DNA from: Thermoplasmatota archaeon
GTDB taxonomy: Archaea > Thermoplasmatota > Thermoplasmata > Thermoplasmatales > GCA-001856825
Assembly (NCBI GenBank): GCA_023381415.1
Contig: JAMCUN010000003.1
Span: forward strand, 1-52,498
Length of the DNA stretch: 52,498 nucleotides
Direction: 5' to 3'
A program made the translations under genes and the position numbers. The notes under the pieces are model-generated. The model saw only the letters and a program-made list of their open reading frames with translations, was not told where the DNA came from and made no database searches. Each line of letters opens with the position of its first letter. Position 1 is the stretch's first letter. Below are positions 33,494-41,857 of this stretch, one piece after another.

Positions 33494-35074
33494 TCACAGC
33501 TCTATCGGTGCCTCGTCTTCTACAACACCCTTCCCCGTGTATCCGAGTCCGGAGTAGTACCCGATGAAGTAGAACACCAATGTGACCGCTATGAACACTA
33601 TGACGTCGTACGGGAAAACGATGATGTTTATGCCGCCGAAAGTTGAGCTACCGATATACGAAAGGACAAGTATCGCTACCATGTACGCTGGAAGCCATAT
33701 CCCTGACTTGAAGTCAGCCATGCTGAACCATTTCCTCCTGACTATGTAGATCAGGAAGAGGAGACCAACGAATACAGATATTATTGAAATTGAAACTGCA
33801 GTGAATCCAGACCAGTATATCAGCAGGCCACCAACCACAAATGCCAGCGGGGAGATTACACGGTAGAAAGGCAGAACAAAGGGCCTGTTCTCGTTCGGCA
33901 GCTTCTTCCTGAAGACTGCCAGGCTCACTGCCGAAGGGGCGTACGAGAAGACAACTGCATCAACGAATACTCCCAGGATTTTCGTGAATGATGGAAGCAG
34001 TATCAGGTATATGATGGAGATGACAAGGACGAGGACAACTGAGTTGTAGGGGATCCCCCTCTTGTTTATCTTGCCGAAGAGTGATGGGAAGTACCTGTCG
34101 TAGCGGGCTAGCGTGTTACCCACTCTTGCCGCCCCGCCGTAGTAGATGATCCCATCGCTGAACGAAGCTATCACAACTCCGATGATTGCTATAGCCGCAA
34201 AGAGTGAAAGGCCCACTGCAAGAGAAGCCGAAGCGTATGGGTACCCCAGTGACGAAAGGCCACTCCAGTTCCCCGGAGATAGGGAGAGGGCATGCCAGTT
34301 GATCGTACCAACAAATGCAAGGCTCTCTATTATGTAGAAGACCATCACAATTGCAAGCGATGCTATTATTGCCTTCGGCAGGAATTTGCCCGGATTATGG
34401 ACCTCTTCGGCGTAATCTATTGGCTGCCTGAATCCTGCGTACGCAAATATCGTCGCAGATACTGCGAGAAATACGCCTGCCGCGCCCATTGGTGAGAATC
34501 CACCGAATCCCGTGAGATTGGAAGCCTTGAAGAAGAACAGCAGCGCAACGCTCACTACCATTATGAGGGCCATCTTTACCACTGTCACCACATTGTTCAG
34601 CGTTCCTATGAACCTGATTGTCCTGGTGTTTATCAGGAAGACAACTATCGTTGCCACAATCGCAACCCCTATCCCGAGGTACGATAGGGCAGTACCACTT
34701 GTGTTGTAGAACTGGGGAACGTAGTAGGCAGAATATTCGACTATTGCTGCCACGACCGCAGGCATAGCGAGAGAATACCCCACGAACGCAGACCATCCGT
34801 TCAGTAGCCCCGCTATCGCTCCGTGGCTCTTTGCCGGGTAGTAGGCAACCCCACCCGCCTTGGGCCACATTGCACCGAGTTCGACGTAAATGTACGCTAT
34901 GGGCAGTATCAGGACGAATGCGATTGGCCAGCTTACGATACCTGCAGGACCTCCAAGTGCCAGGACTGTTACTGGAACGAAAGCGACTGCAGGTCCCAGA
35001 ATTGCACCTATTGTCAGGAAAACGACGTGCCAGAAACCAAGAGCTTTCTTGTAACCTTGCTTTTCTTCTGTCAT
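33494..35074 (-). CDS. APC-superfamily permease, cassette 1
   Basis: A 526-residue membrane transporter with about 12-14 helices. Conserved parts shared with the second copy at 38274-39899 are IGAILGPAVA, ELGAMWPKAGGVA, FAYAGFRQPIDYAEEV and FSDGIIYYGGAARVG. It is translated 9 bases after the cyclase-family hydrolase gene, with GAGGTG before its ATG. Such APC members import amino acids, amides or related compounds. The tight pairing suggests uptake of the hydrolase's substrate or of a related molecule. Confidence 0.9.
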   Translation of the reverse strand: MTEEKQGYKKALGFWHVVFLTIGAILGPAVAFVPVTVLALGGPAGIVSWPIAFVLILPIAYIYVELGAMWPKAGGVAYYPAKSHGAIAGLLNGWSAFVGYSLAMPAVVAAIVEYSAYYVPQFYNTSGTALSYLGIGVAIVATIVVFLINTRTIRFIGTLNNVVTVVKMALIMVVSVALLFFFKASNLTGFGGFSPMGAAGVFLAVSATIFAYAGFRQPIDYAEEVHNPGKFLPKAIIASLAIVMVFYIIESLAFVGTINWHALSLSPGNWSGLSSLGYPYASASLAVGLSLFAAIAIIGVVIASFSDGIIYYGGAARVGNTLARYDRYFPSLFGKINKRGIPYNSVVLVLVISIIYLILLPSFTKILGVFVDAVVFSYAPSAVSLAVFRKKLPNENRPFVLPFYRVISPLAFVVGGLLIYWSGFTAVSISIISVFVGLLFLIYIVRRKWFSMADFKSGIWLPAYMVAILVLSYIGSSTFGGINIIVFPYDVIVFIAVTLVFYFIGYYSGLGYTGKGVVEDEAPIEL

Positions 35075-35083
35075 AATTTCACC

Positions 35084-35737
35084 TCAAAACATATCAAGTG
35101 CTATGACTCGGGCCATAGCCCCGCTGGCCCTGAAGACCTTGAGCGGAAGAGCAACTATCATGTACTTCCTTCCCTCCTTCAGTTGATCAAGCCCTGCAAG
35201 ATCCTCTATGAAAGCCATCCCATGGGGCAAAAGTGCCTTATGAACCCTGAAGTCGCTGTTGCCGTAAGGTTCGATGCCGAGAGTGTCTATCCCTATGACC
35301 TTAGGTCTGTGTTCTATCAGGAAATCAACAGTATCCATCACAAGACCGGGGAAATCGAACTGGAATTCCCTGGTGAATCCCCTCTTCTTGTCCCACCCGG
35401 TATTAATCAGGATTATTTTTCCATCGTAGTCGTTCTTCCAGGCCTTCTCCAGGTTTCTGATGTTTATTTCATTGCCTTCTATCTTCGGCCTGATCACATA
35501 CCCCTCCCCAACCAGTTGAGATAGGGGAAGATCGTCGACTGTGATTCCATTTTCCAGCATGTGGTATGGAGCGTCTATGTGCGTCCCGGTGTGTGTCGTA
35601 GATGAGAAACTCTCAACGTTGTATCCATCCCTTGCTGCAATTCCTATTGGCGCGATGTTTACAAGCGGATTGGTGGGCCAGACTGGCATATAGGTCTTCA
35701 GGGTGACACTCAGGTCATAAATGCCTCTGACTTCCAT
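35084..35737 (-). CDS. Cyclase-family metal-dependent hydrolase, cassette 1
   Basis: A 217-residue enzyme of the cyclase family (PF04199), which includes bacterial kynurenine formamidase and isatin hydrolase. The metal-binding motif HTGTHIDAPYH (H49, H53, D55, H59) is complete. LINTGWDKK, KVIGIDTLGIEP and FIEDLAGLDQL are also typical. It should hydrolyse an amide, formamide or lactam-like bond. ATG at 35737 is chosen over an in-frame start 15 bases upstream: its twin starts at the same point, and a TATA-like AAATTTAATACC at about 35758-35769 lies at leaderless distance. Followed by the permease gene. Confidence 0.92.
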   Translation of the reverse strand: MEVRGIYDLSVTLKTYMPVWPTNPLVNIAPIGIAARDGYNVESFSSTTHTGTHIDAPYHMLENGITVDDLPLSQLVGEGYVIRPKIEGNEINIRNLEKAWKNDYDGKIILINTGWDKKRGFTREFQFDFPGLVMDTVDFLIEHRPKVIGIDTLGIEPYGNSDFRVHKALLPHGMAFIEDLAGLDQLKEGRKYMIVALPLKVFRASGAMARVIALDMF

Positions 35738-35935
35738 GTTGATAATCAACATCTACTTGGTATTAAATTTACCCATAGAAATAATAATTTTAGCCCGTCT
35801 ACATCTTATTTGGCAGACCAAAAAATATTTGGGAATTTCTTCGTCAGTTCATCCCTTTAGCTGGATTACACTTCGGACTAATTTATGTTTTTAATCATGT
35901 CTAAAATAATAAATAAGGGGGGTGCATGGAATCAC

Positions 35936-36313
35936 ATGGCGGAACTGAGGAAGACGAGCTGGAAGGACACGAAATCTGAAAAACTTTCAGAAGTGCTTTC
36001 GAGGAAGCTGATCTACGGGGACAGGGTGATGCTGGCTGAGGTCAGGCTGAAGAAGGGGACTGTTGTCCCAGAGCATCACCACGAGAATGAACAGCTGACC
36101 TGGATCGTAAAAGGAGAGCTGCTGTTCGAGATAAACGGTAAGAAGATAAGGGTGAAAAAAGGGGAGGTTCTGATTATACCATCAAACACACCCCACAAGG
36201 CAACTGCGATGGAAGACACGATTGACATGGATATATTCAGCCCCATAAGGGAAGACTGGCTTTCTGGACAGGATCAGTACCTGAGGGGAGGGAACACTAA
36301 AAAGAAGAGATAG
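35936..36313 (+). CDS. Small cupin-domain protein
   Basis: A 125-residue single-domain cupin. Motif 1 (PEHHHENEQLTWIVKGEL) gives two or three His and one Glu as metal ligands, and motif 2 (PSNTPHKATAMEDT) gives the last His. Such small cupins act as dioxygenases, isomerases or binding proteins; the role here is unknown. The start at 35936 fits the AT-rich AAATAATAAATAA at about 35906-35918 as promoter. An earlier ATG at 35885 would precede that box. It sits between the two hydrolase-permease cassettes on the opposite strand. Confidence 0.82.
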   Translation: MAELRKTSWKDTKSEKLSEVLSRKLIYGDRVMLAEVRLKKGTVVPEHHHENEQLTWIVKGELLFEINGKKIRVKKGEVLIIPSNTPHKATAMEDTIDMDIFSPIREDWLSGQDQYLRGGNTKKKR

Positions 36314-36358
36314 AATTTATCTCCAAGCAGCACCTTGGGTTCCCACTTCAGTGCGATA

Positions 36359-36862
36359 TCAGATCTGCACTGCCTCTGCCTTGATGCCGTGAGACACGAT
36401 GAAGAAAGCAGGACACTTATTTGAATCCTTTATCACGTCTCTTATGTCCTGATCTGCCTCAATTTCTATCTTGAGTTCCTTCGCCAGGGGGAAATCGTTC
36501 GAAGCAAGCATAGGGCCAATGTCGTAGTAGAGGTGCCCCTTCATCTTCAGTTTCTTTAGCTTGATCCCCCTCATGCTTGCTTTCACTACTATAGTTGAAG
36601 CGAAACATGACATTACCCCGAACATAAGGTAGTTGAGAGGCGTCGCATACACCCCTTTCCCTCCAAGTACCGCAGGCTCATCTGCGCCCATTGTGAAGGT
36701 TGCAAGCTGGGATGAGAGTGTGGCAGTGAACATGGGGCTCCCCTCCAGATGAAACTCCCCTTCAATGTGCTTCTCAAGGTAGAAGTGCCCGCCATCCGCC
36801 TCAATCTTCTTTTTTGTTTCTCTGACCGCAGTCAGGTCGATGTTGTTAACTATTTCCTGCAC
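36359..36862 (-). CDS. OsmC/Ohr-family protein
   Basis: A 167-residue OsmC-like protein with the two expected redox cysteines, one in FGVMSCFAST and one in SNKCPAFFIV. Family members reduce organic hydroperoxides or bind small ligands. The open frame extends to a TTG at 36883, but the TATA box TATATAAA at 36895-36902 would start transcription near 36872, so I favour the GTG at 36862. The start therefore remains uncertain. Confidence 0.85.
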   Translation of the reverse strand: MQEIVNNIDLTAVRETKKKIEADGGHFYLEKHIEGEFHLEGSPMFTATLSSQLATFTMGADEPAVLGGKGVYATPLNYLMFGVMSCFASTIVVKASMRGIKLKKLKMKGHLYYDIGPMLASNDFPLAKELKIEIEADQDIRDVIKDSNKCPAFFIVSHGIKAEAVQI

Positions 36863-36937
36863 AGAATATCCCCATGTTTGCAAGTAACCAGTCTATATAA
36901 AATTTGGCGAGTGCCCCTTCTCGCCGGTGCCTTCACC

Positions 36938-38134
36938 TCAGGACTTACCGAATACCTTTCCCAGTCTCTTCACTCCCTCTATTATCTTCTCATCGGTACA
37001 ATACGTGAAGTTCAACCTCATTGATTCATGGTTGTCGTTTTCAGGGTAGAATTCTGATCCCACGACGTACAGCACCTTGTTCCTTATCGCATCCTCCAGC
37101 ATCCTGTCCGTGTTGGCCCCCTTCTTTGTGACCCAGATGAACATTCCACCATCCGGCCTGGTGAAATCCACGCCTTGAGGGAGGTACTCCTCCAGGGCCC
37201 CCAGCATCACGTCCCTCTTCCCCCTGTACATCTCAATCACCCTGGGTATCCACCTGTCAAGGTAGCCTCCGGATATGTACGCGTCGGCTATGAATTCGGA
37301 GATAGTGCTTGAGGCCAGGTCCAGCGCCTGCTTTACCATCTTCATCTTCTCCACAATATCCTCCGGCGCAACCGTATATCCAAGTCTGAATCCTGGGGCC
37401 AGAACCTTGGAGAAAGTCCCAAGGTAGATGACGTTGTTGTTCCTGTCGAGGGCCTTGAGCGGCGGGAGCTGTGTTCCCGAGAATCTCAGGCTGCCATAAG
37501 GATCGTCTTCCAGTATCGTGATACAATTTTCTGATGCCACTTCCAGGAGCTCCTTCCTCCTTTCAAGACTCATCGATATGCCTGTGGGGTTCTGGAAGTT
37601 CGGGAGGACGTACATGAACTTTGGATTCGGGAATTTCTTCAGCGTGCTTCTCAATGAGTCTATCTTCATGCCATGAAGGTCCATTTCCACCCCCACCATC
37701 CTCACACCTGATGCCCTGAACGCTGTTATCGCACCTAGATAAGTTGGGGATTCTGAAATCACGTAGTCTCCTGGATTCGCCAATATCTTTCCAAGGATGT
37801 AGAGTGCTTCTTGAGACCCCGTTGTCTGGATTATCTGTGACGGGCCGCAATCCACCCCCATCTTGTCCTTCATCCTCTTAGCAAGCGTAAGGGCAAGGGT
37901 GTTCAATCCCTCGGTTGAACCGTACTGCAGCATCTTCTTTCCGTTTGTGCTTATAAGATCGTTGAATATTTTCTTCACATCTTCAACGGGAAATGATTCG
38001 GGGTTGGGAAGTCCGCCTCCGAATGATATCATCTCCGGATCCCCTATCGCCTTAAGTATAGCATCAATCGCAGATGGCTTCATCCCATTCACAAGCTTCG
38101 AGAATTCCCTCTTGACCTGCAGGTTTTTCTCCAT
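36938..38134 (-). CDS. Aminoadipate/kynurenine-type aminotransferase (LysN/MocR-like domain)
   Basis: A 398-residue fold-type I aminotransferase. Features are MISFGGGLPNPESFP, TTGSQEALYILGKI, YVLPNFQNPTGISM, ILEDDPYGSLRFSG and the PLP lysine in YLGTFSKVLAPGFRLGY. This set matches the group containing 2-aminoadipate aminotransferase LysN, archaeal aromatic aminotransferases and human kynurenine aminotransferase II. It may therefore act on aromatic or aminoadipate-like substrates. ATG at 38134 is preferred over TTG at 38143: a minus-strand TATA-like CTTATTTAC at about 38157-38165 is 26 bases upstream of it. It lies between the two hydrolase-permease cassettes. Confidence 0.92.
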   Translation of the reverse strand: MEKNLQVKREFSKLVNGMKPSAIDAILKAIGDPEMISFGGGLPNPESFPVEDVKKIFNDLISTNGKKMLQYGSTEGLNTLALTLAKRMKDKMGVDCGPSQIIQTTGSQEALYILGKILANPGDYVISESPTYLGAITAFRASGVRMVGVEMDLHGMKIDSLRSTLKKFPNPKFMYVLPNFQNPTGISMSLERRKELLEVASENCITILEDDPYGSLRFSGTQLPPLKALDRNNNVIYLGTFSKVLAPGFRLGYTVAPEDIVEKMKMVKQALDLASSTISEFIADAYISGGYLDRWIPRVIEMYRGKRDVMLGALEEYLPQGVDFTRPDGGMFIWVTKKGANTDRMLEDAIRNKVLYVVGSEFYPENDNHESMRLNFTYCTDEKIIEGVKRLGKVFGKS

Positions 38135-38226
38135 AGGAATCAAACGGAATGTATCGTAAATAAGTTTCGTCTTCGTACAGAAGATAAAGGCTGCTTCAAG
38201 TTAGACTGATGATTACACGAAATCGA

Positions 38227-38268
38227 TAAAGAATGAAAATGAAAGAAAAATAAAGGAAGAGAAAATGA
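38227..38268 (-). terminator. U-rich terminator after the second cyclase-permease cassette
   Basis: On the minus strand the 40 bases after the permease stop are T- and C-rich with several T runs (CATTTTCTC, TTTATTTTTC, TTTCATTTTC), matching the end of the first cassette in style but not in sequence. Confidence 0.45.
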
Positions 38269-38273
38269 TGCCT

Positions 38274-39899
38274 CTATTGCGGATTGCTTTCCTCAATTCC
38301 CTTGAAGTACTTGCTTCCCTTTATTCCAGAGTAAACGCCGAAGTAGTAGAAAACAAGCGTCACGACTATGAATATTGCCGTATCGAGCAGTATTGGTGTC
38401 ACTGTAGAGGCAGTGAAAGCGCTCCTCGTGAAGTATGAGAAGACGAATGTGAACACCATGAACACAGGGAGGTAGATACCGTACAGGTATCCCATTCCCT
38501 TCACCTTTGTGTATCTGTTGTATATGACCATCAGCAATATTCCCGCCAGGTCCAAGGGTATGACAAGCTCAATCTCTGAGAATGTGGACCAGTAGACCAT
38601 AAGGTTCGTCACGATGAAGGCTATCGGGGCAAGCACTGTTGCAACGGGCAGTCTGTATGGCCTGTTCACATTTGGAGCCGTCTTCCTGAATACCGCAAGA
38701 CTGATCGCACCAGGAGCATAAGATATGAGGAATGCATCAACCATCAGTCCGATTATCGTAGCGAGGGACCTTCCCAGCGCCACCAAGACAAGCGATACTA
38801 TCATCACCAGTATGACTGAATACGTTGGCACGCCCCTGTTGCTGACATGCCCCAGAGCCCTCGGGAAGTATCTGTCCTCCTTTCCAAGTATCTGGCCTAC
38901 CCTTGCTGCTCCGCCGTAGTAGATGATTCCGTCCTTGAAGGTTGCTATCAGCGCAACCACTATTGCCACTATCACTATTGCTGGAAGCGCAAGCGACTGG
39001 GCTTCTGATGCGAAGGGTGCTCCATTTCCGTAGAGCGATCCCCAGTTGGCTATTCCGAGCTTGGCGAAGTTTGCTGCCCCCACGAACACGAACGCAAGGA
39101 TTCCATAAATGATTCCGGAGATGACGATTGATAGTACAACTGCCCTTGGAATGCTCCTTCCTGGGTGCTTGACCTCCTCAGAGTAGTCTATAGGCTGCCT
39201 GAAGCCGCCGTATCCGAAGATAGTAAACGTTATTGCCGTGAAAAATCCAACAGCCCCGTAAGGTGCGATTCCTCCATAGGAGCTTGAAGTGAAGCTCGAA
39301 GCGTGGAAGAAGAAGGTAAGTGCTATCACTATTACCCCTATCAGAACTACTGTGACAACGGTCAACCAGTTGTTAATTGCGCCCATGTGCTTGATCCTCA
39401 GCAGGTTAATGCCGAAAAGGGCCAGCAGTACAACCTCTGATACCACTATTCCTGCCGTCGTCAGCAAGCCGTTGACATAAAGGGAAGGAACGTAGAAGCT
39501 GGCGTACTCAACTACTGCAAACACTATAACTGGAGATACGAGGAGGTAGCCGACAAATGACGACCATCCGTTGATCGCTCCCACGAGAGGACCGTTGCTT
39601 CTCGACGGATAGTGCGCTATCCCTCCTGCCTTCGGCCAGGTTGTACCAAGCTCCGAATACACTAGCCCAACAGGAATGAGCATGATCATTGCAACGAACC
39701 ATGACAGTATGCCAATGGGACCGGCGAAGGCTATGGTATATACTGGTGCATATGCAACTGCCGGACCAAGTATTGCACCGAGAGCGAGGAATACAACGCT
39801 CCATGTCCCTAGATCTTTCCTGTATCCCGACTTTACCTGAGCCTCCTTGACAGCCTCTTGCGAGGCCGCCGGGGCACTGCTATTTGTGTCTCCACTCAT
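38274..39899 (-). CDS. APC-superfamily permease, cassette 2
   Basis: A 541-residue membrane transporter clearly paralogous to the permease at 33494-35074 (shared GAILGPAVA, WPKAGGIAHYP, GGFRQPIDYSEEV, FKDGIIYYGGAARVG, KTAPNVNRPYRLP), yet much less similar to it than the two partner hydrolases are to each other. An N-terminal hydrophilic extension of about 25 residues (SSAPAASQEAV) is absent from copy 1. GAGGTG lies before the ATG, 12 bases after the hydrolase stop. Substrate unknown. Confidence 0.9.
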   Translation of the reverse strand: MSGDTNSSAPAASQEAVKEAQVKSGYRKDLGTWSVVFLALGAILGPAVAYAPVYTIAFAGPIGILSWFVAMIMLIPVGLVYSELGTTWPKAGGIAHYPSRSNGPLVGAINGWSSFVGYLLVSPVIVFAVVEYASFYVPSLYVNGLLTTAGIVVSEVVLLALFGINLLRIKHMGAINNWLTVVTVVLIGVIVIALTFFFHASSFTSSSYGGIAPYGAVGFFTAITFTIFGYGGFRQPIDYSEEVKHPGRSIPRAVVLSIVISGIIYGILAFVFVGAANFAKLGIANWGSLYGNGAPFASEAQSLALPAIVIVAIVVALIATFKDGIIYYGGAARVGQILGKEDRYFPRALGHVSNRGVPTYSVILVMIVSLVLVALGRSLATIIGLMVDAFLISYAPGAISLAVFRKTAPNVNRPYRLPVATVLAPIAFIVTNLMVYWSTFSEIELVIPLDLAGILLMVIYNRYTKVKGMGYLYGIYLPVFMVFTFVFSYFTRSAFTASTVTPILLDTAIFIVVTLVFYYFGVYSGIKGSKYFKGIEESNPQ

Positions 39900-39911
39900 T
39901 TTTATTACACC

Positions 39912-40565
39912 TCAATAAACATCCATGGCTATGACCCTGGCCATGGCACCGCTCCCTCTAAAAATCTTGAGCGGAAGTGCGGCAATTAGGTATTTCTTTC
40001 CCTCAGCGAGCTGGTCAAGGCCTGCAAGGTCCTCTATGAAGGCAAATCCCTTAGAGAGAAGCGCCTTGTGAACCTTGAAGTCTGAATGACTGTAAGGTTC
40101 TATCCCCAACGTGTCTATGCCGATAACCTTAGGCCTATGCTCAACCAGAAAATCTACCGTATCCAGCGACAGCCCTGGAAACTCGTACTGGAACTCCCTG
40201 GTAAAACCGCGCTTCTTATCCCAGCCAGTGTTTATCAGCACAATCTTTCCGTCAAATTCGTTCTTCCACTTTGCCTTCAGCTGCTTGAGGGTTATCTCTG
40301 TGCCTTCTAATTCCGGTCTGATCACGTACCCCTCTCCTACGAGCTGGTTCAGGGGGAGTTCATCCACTGTCGCCTTTGTGTCTATGAAATGATACGGCGC
40401 GTCCACGTGAGTGCCAGTGTGTGTTGCAGAAGAGAAAGATTCTATGGAGTACCCATCTCTCGAGGCTATTCCTATGGGCGCAATGTTCAGCAGAGGACTT
40501 GTTGGCCAGATTGGCATATAAGTTTTCAGGGTCACGCTCAGGTCGTAAATACCTCTAATTTCCAT
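39912..40565 (-). CDS. Cyclase-family metal-dependent hydrolase, cassette 2
   Basis: A 217-residue twin of the hydrolase at 35084-35737. Aligned by hand without gaps, the two differ at about 50 of 217 positions, with many conservative changes. The metal motif HTGTHVDAPYH is intact. Most differences lie around residues 59-66 and 86-103, which could be near the substrate pocket. Its own TATA-like element (ATGTTTAATAG at about 40588-40598) is at leaderless distance from the ATG at 40565. Upstream is a non-coding stretch with possible RNA structure. Confidence 0.92.
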   Translation of the reverse strand: MEIRGIYDLSVTLKTYMPIWPTSPLLNIAPIGIASRDGYSIESFSSATHTGTHVDAPYHFIDTKATVDELPLNQLVGEGYVIRPELEGTEITLKQLKAKWKNEFDGKIVLINTGWDKKRGFTREFQYEFPGLSLDTVDFLVEHRPKVIGIDTLGIEPYSHSDFKVHKALLSKGFAFIEDLAGLDQLAEGKKYLIAALPLKIFRGSGAMARVIAMDVY

Positions 40566-40604
40566 CGGGATAAATAAAATAAGTTACTATTAAACATATC
40601 GGTA

Positions 40605-40772
40605 AACCAAAAGAATTTAAATGTGACCTTAACTGTATCTACAGCTCAACGCACGTATTGCGTGTTAACTGAGGTCACCCTATCGCAATAGTATGGATGC
40701 CCTTAGATGTGAATCTGCAGGTTATGGGTTGAGCTTGTCGAGACTATTTCATTCCTGTTGTCCCTGCATCGT
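40605..40772 (+). other. Possible structured RNA or regulatory region
   Basis: The 207-base gap between cyclase copy 2 and homoserine dehydrogenase holds a plus-strand TATA-like AATTTAAAT at about 40613-40621, then several complementary segments: GTGACC (40623-40628) with GGTCAC (40673-40678), TTAAC (40629-40633) with GTTAA (40664-40668), hairpin CACG/CGTG (40652-40664), and AGCTCAAC (40643-40650) with GTTGAGCT (40728-40735). The last pair crosses the first, as in a pseudoknot. I recognise no known RNA family. Chance pairing cannot be ruled out. Confidence 0.3.
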
Positions 40773-41735
40773 CTAGGCTTTCTCCTTCATTATGCTGACA
40801 AGGTCGGTAAGTGCAGCCTGGGCGGTCTGCATCTTTCCTGCACCTGGCCCCATGGAGTATATTTTTCCCATTGTATCTGTGTCAAGCTCTATTGCATTCA
40901 TCACGCCCCTCACTCCAGACAGCACGTCGTCGCGTTCCAGTTTCATAGGCTTAACGTAAGCCTTTGAACGGTCCGCATATGCAACGAGCTTTGTCCGGTC
41001 GCGAGCCTGTTCTGGAGTGACGTTCCTTATACCCTCTATTTCCAGGTCCTTGAATTCGTGGTTCCACCCGAGGATGTGCGAAACTATGGTTATCTTTGAT
41101 GCAGTGTCGAATCCGTCAACATCATTCGTCGGATCAGCTTCCGCATACCCAAGTGCCTGTGCCTCCTTGAGGGCGGTGGAGAAGTCCTTCCCCTGTTCCA
41201 TGGATGTTAGAATGTAGTTCGTTGTGCCGTTCATTACGCCCCTTACGCTTTTCACCTCCGCTCCCGGAAGAAGTTCGAGGAGGTTGAAGGATGGTGTTCC
41301 TGCCATCACTGTCCCCTTCATCATGAACCTTACCCCCTTCTTCTTTGCCAATCCTGTGAGCTCCTTGTACTTCAGTGCAGGTGGTCCCTTGTTCGTTGTA
41401 ATAACGTGCTTTCCCAGTTCGAGCGCTGTCTTCATGTGGGTGTATGCTGGTTCAGCAGTCTTGAGGTTTAGCCAGGTGAATTCGCAAACCACATCTGCAT
41501 CCGACTCCTTGATCGCAGAGACCACATCCTTCTGCTCGAACGTCTTTCCCTTCCCTATCTCCTCTACCAGGTCTGGCCTTGGATTGAGGATGTGACCGTA
41601 TTTCATGTCAACAATTTCACTGATCGAAAAATTGTTCAGCCCAGGCATATCCTTCTTCCTGTTGAATAGATCGAAAAAACCCTGGCCGACAGTTCCGAAT
41701 CCGAGTATCATAATCTTAGATTTTCTAGAGGTCAT
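40773..41735 (-). CDS. hom: Homoserine dehydrogenase
   Basis: A 320-residue NAD(P)-dependent enzyme converting aspartate semialdehyde to homoserine for threonine and methionine synthesis. The Rossmann motif GFGTVGQG is near residue 13. GVMNGTTNYIL and LGYAEADPTNDVDGFDTASKI contain the catalytic Asp/Lys region. There is no C-terminal ACT domain and no fused aspartokinase, so it is probably not feedback-regulated in the usual way. ATG at 41735 is preferred over a TTG at 41744, given the TTAATTAA at 41755-41762. No other pathway gene is adjacent. Confidence 0.9.
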   Translation of the reverse strand: MTSRKSKIMILGFGTVGQGFFDLFNRKKDMPGLNNFSISEIVDMKYGHILNPRPDLVEEIGKGKTFEQKDVVSAIKESDADVVCEFTWLNLKTAEPAYTHMKTALELGKHVITTNKGPPALKYKELTGLAKKKGVRFMMKGTVMAGTPSFNLLELLPGAEVKSVRGVMNGTTNYILTSMEQGKDFSTALKEAQALGYAEADPTNDVDGFDTASKITIVSHILGWNHEFKDLEIEGIRNVTPEQARDRTKLVAYADRSKAYVKPMKLERDDVLSGVRGVMNAIELDTDTMGKIYSMGPGAGKMQTAQAALTDLVSIMKEKA

Positions 41736-41857
41736 GCGGAACAATCGTTTGCGATTAATTAAGGATTCTGGTGATGATTGTACTTCTTCATTTCATCCAC
41801 ATTTTTCCAGGAATAACGTCTTCGGAATGGACGCCGCAATCTCCCTTCACCAGGCAG

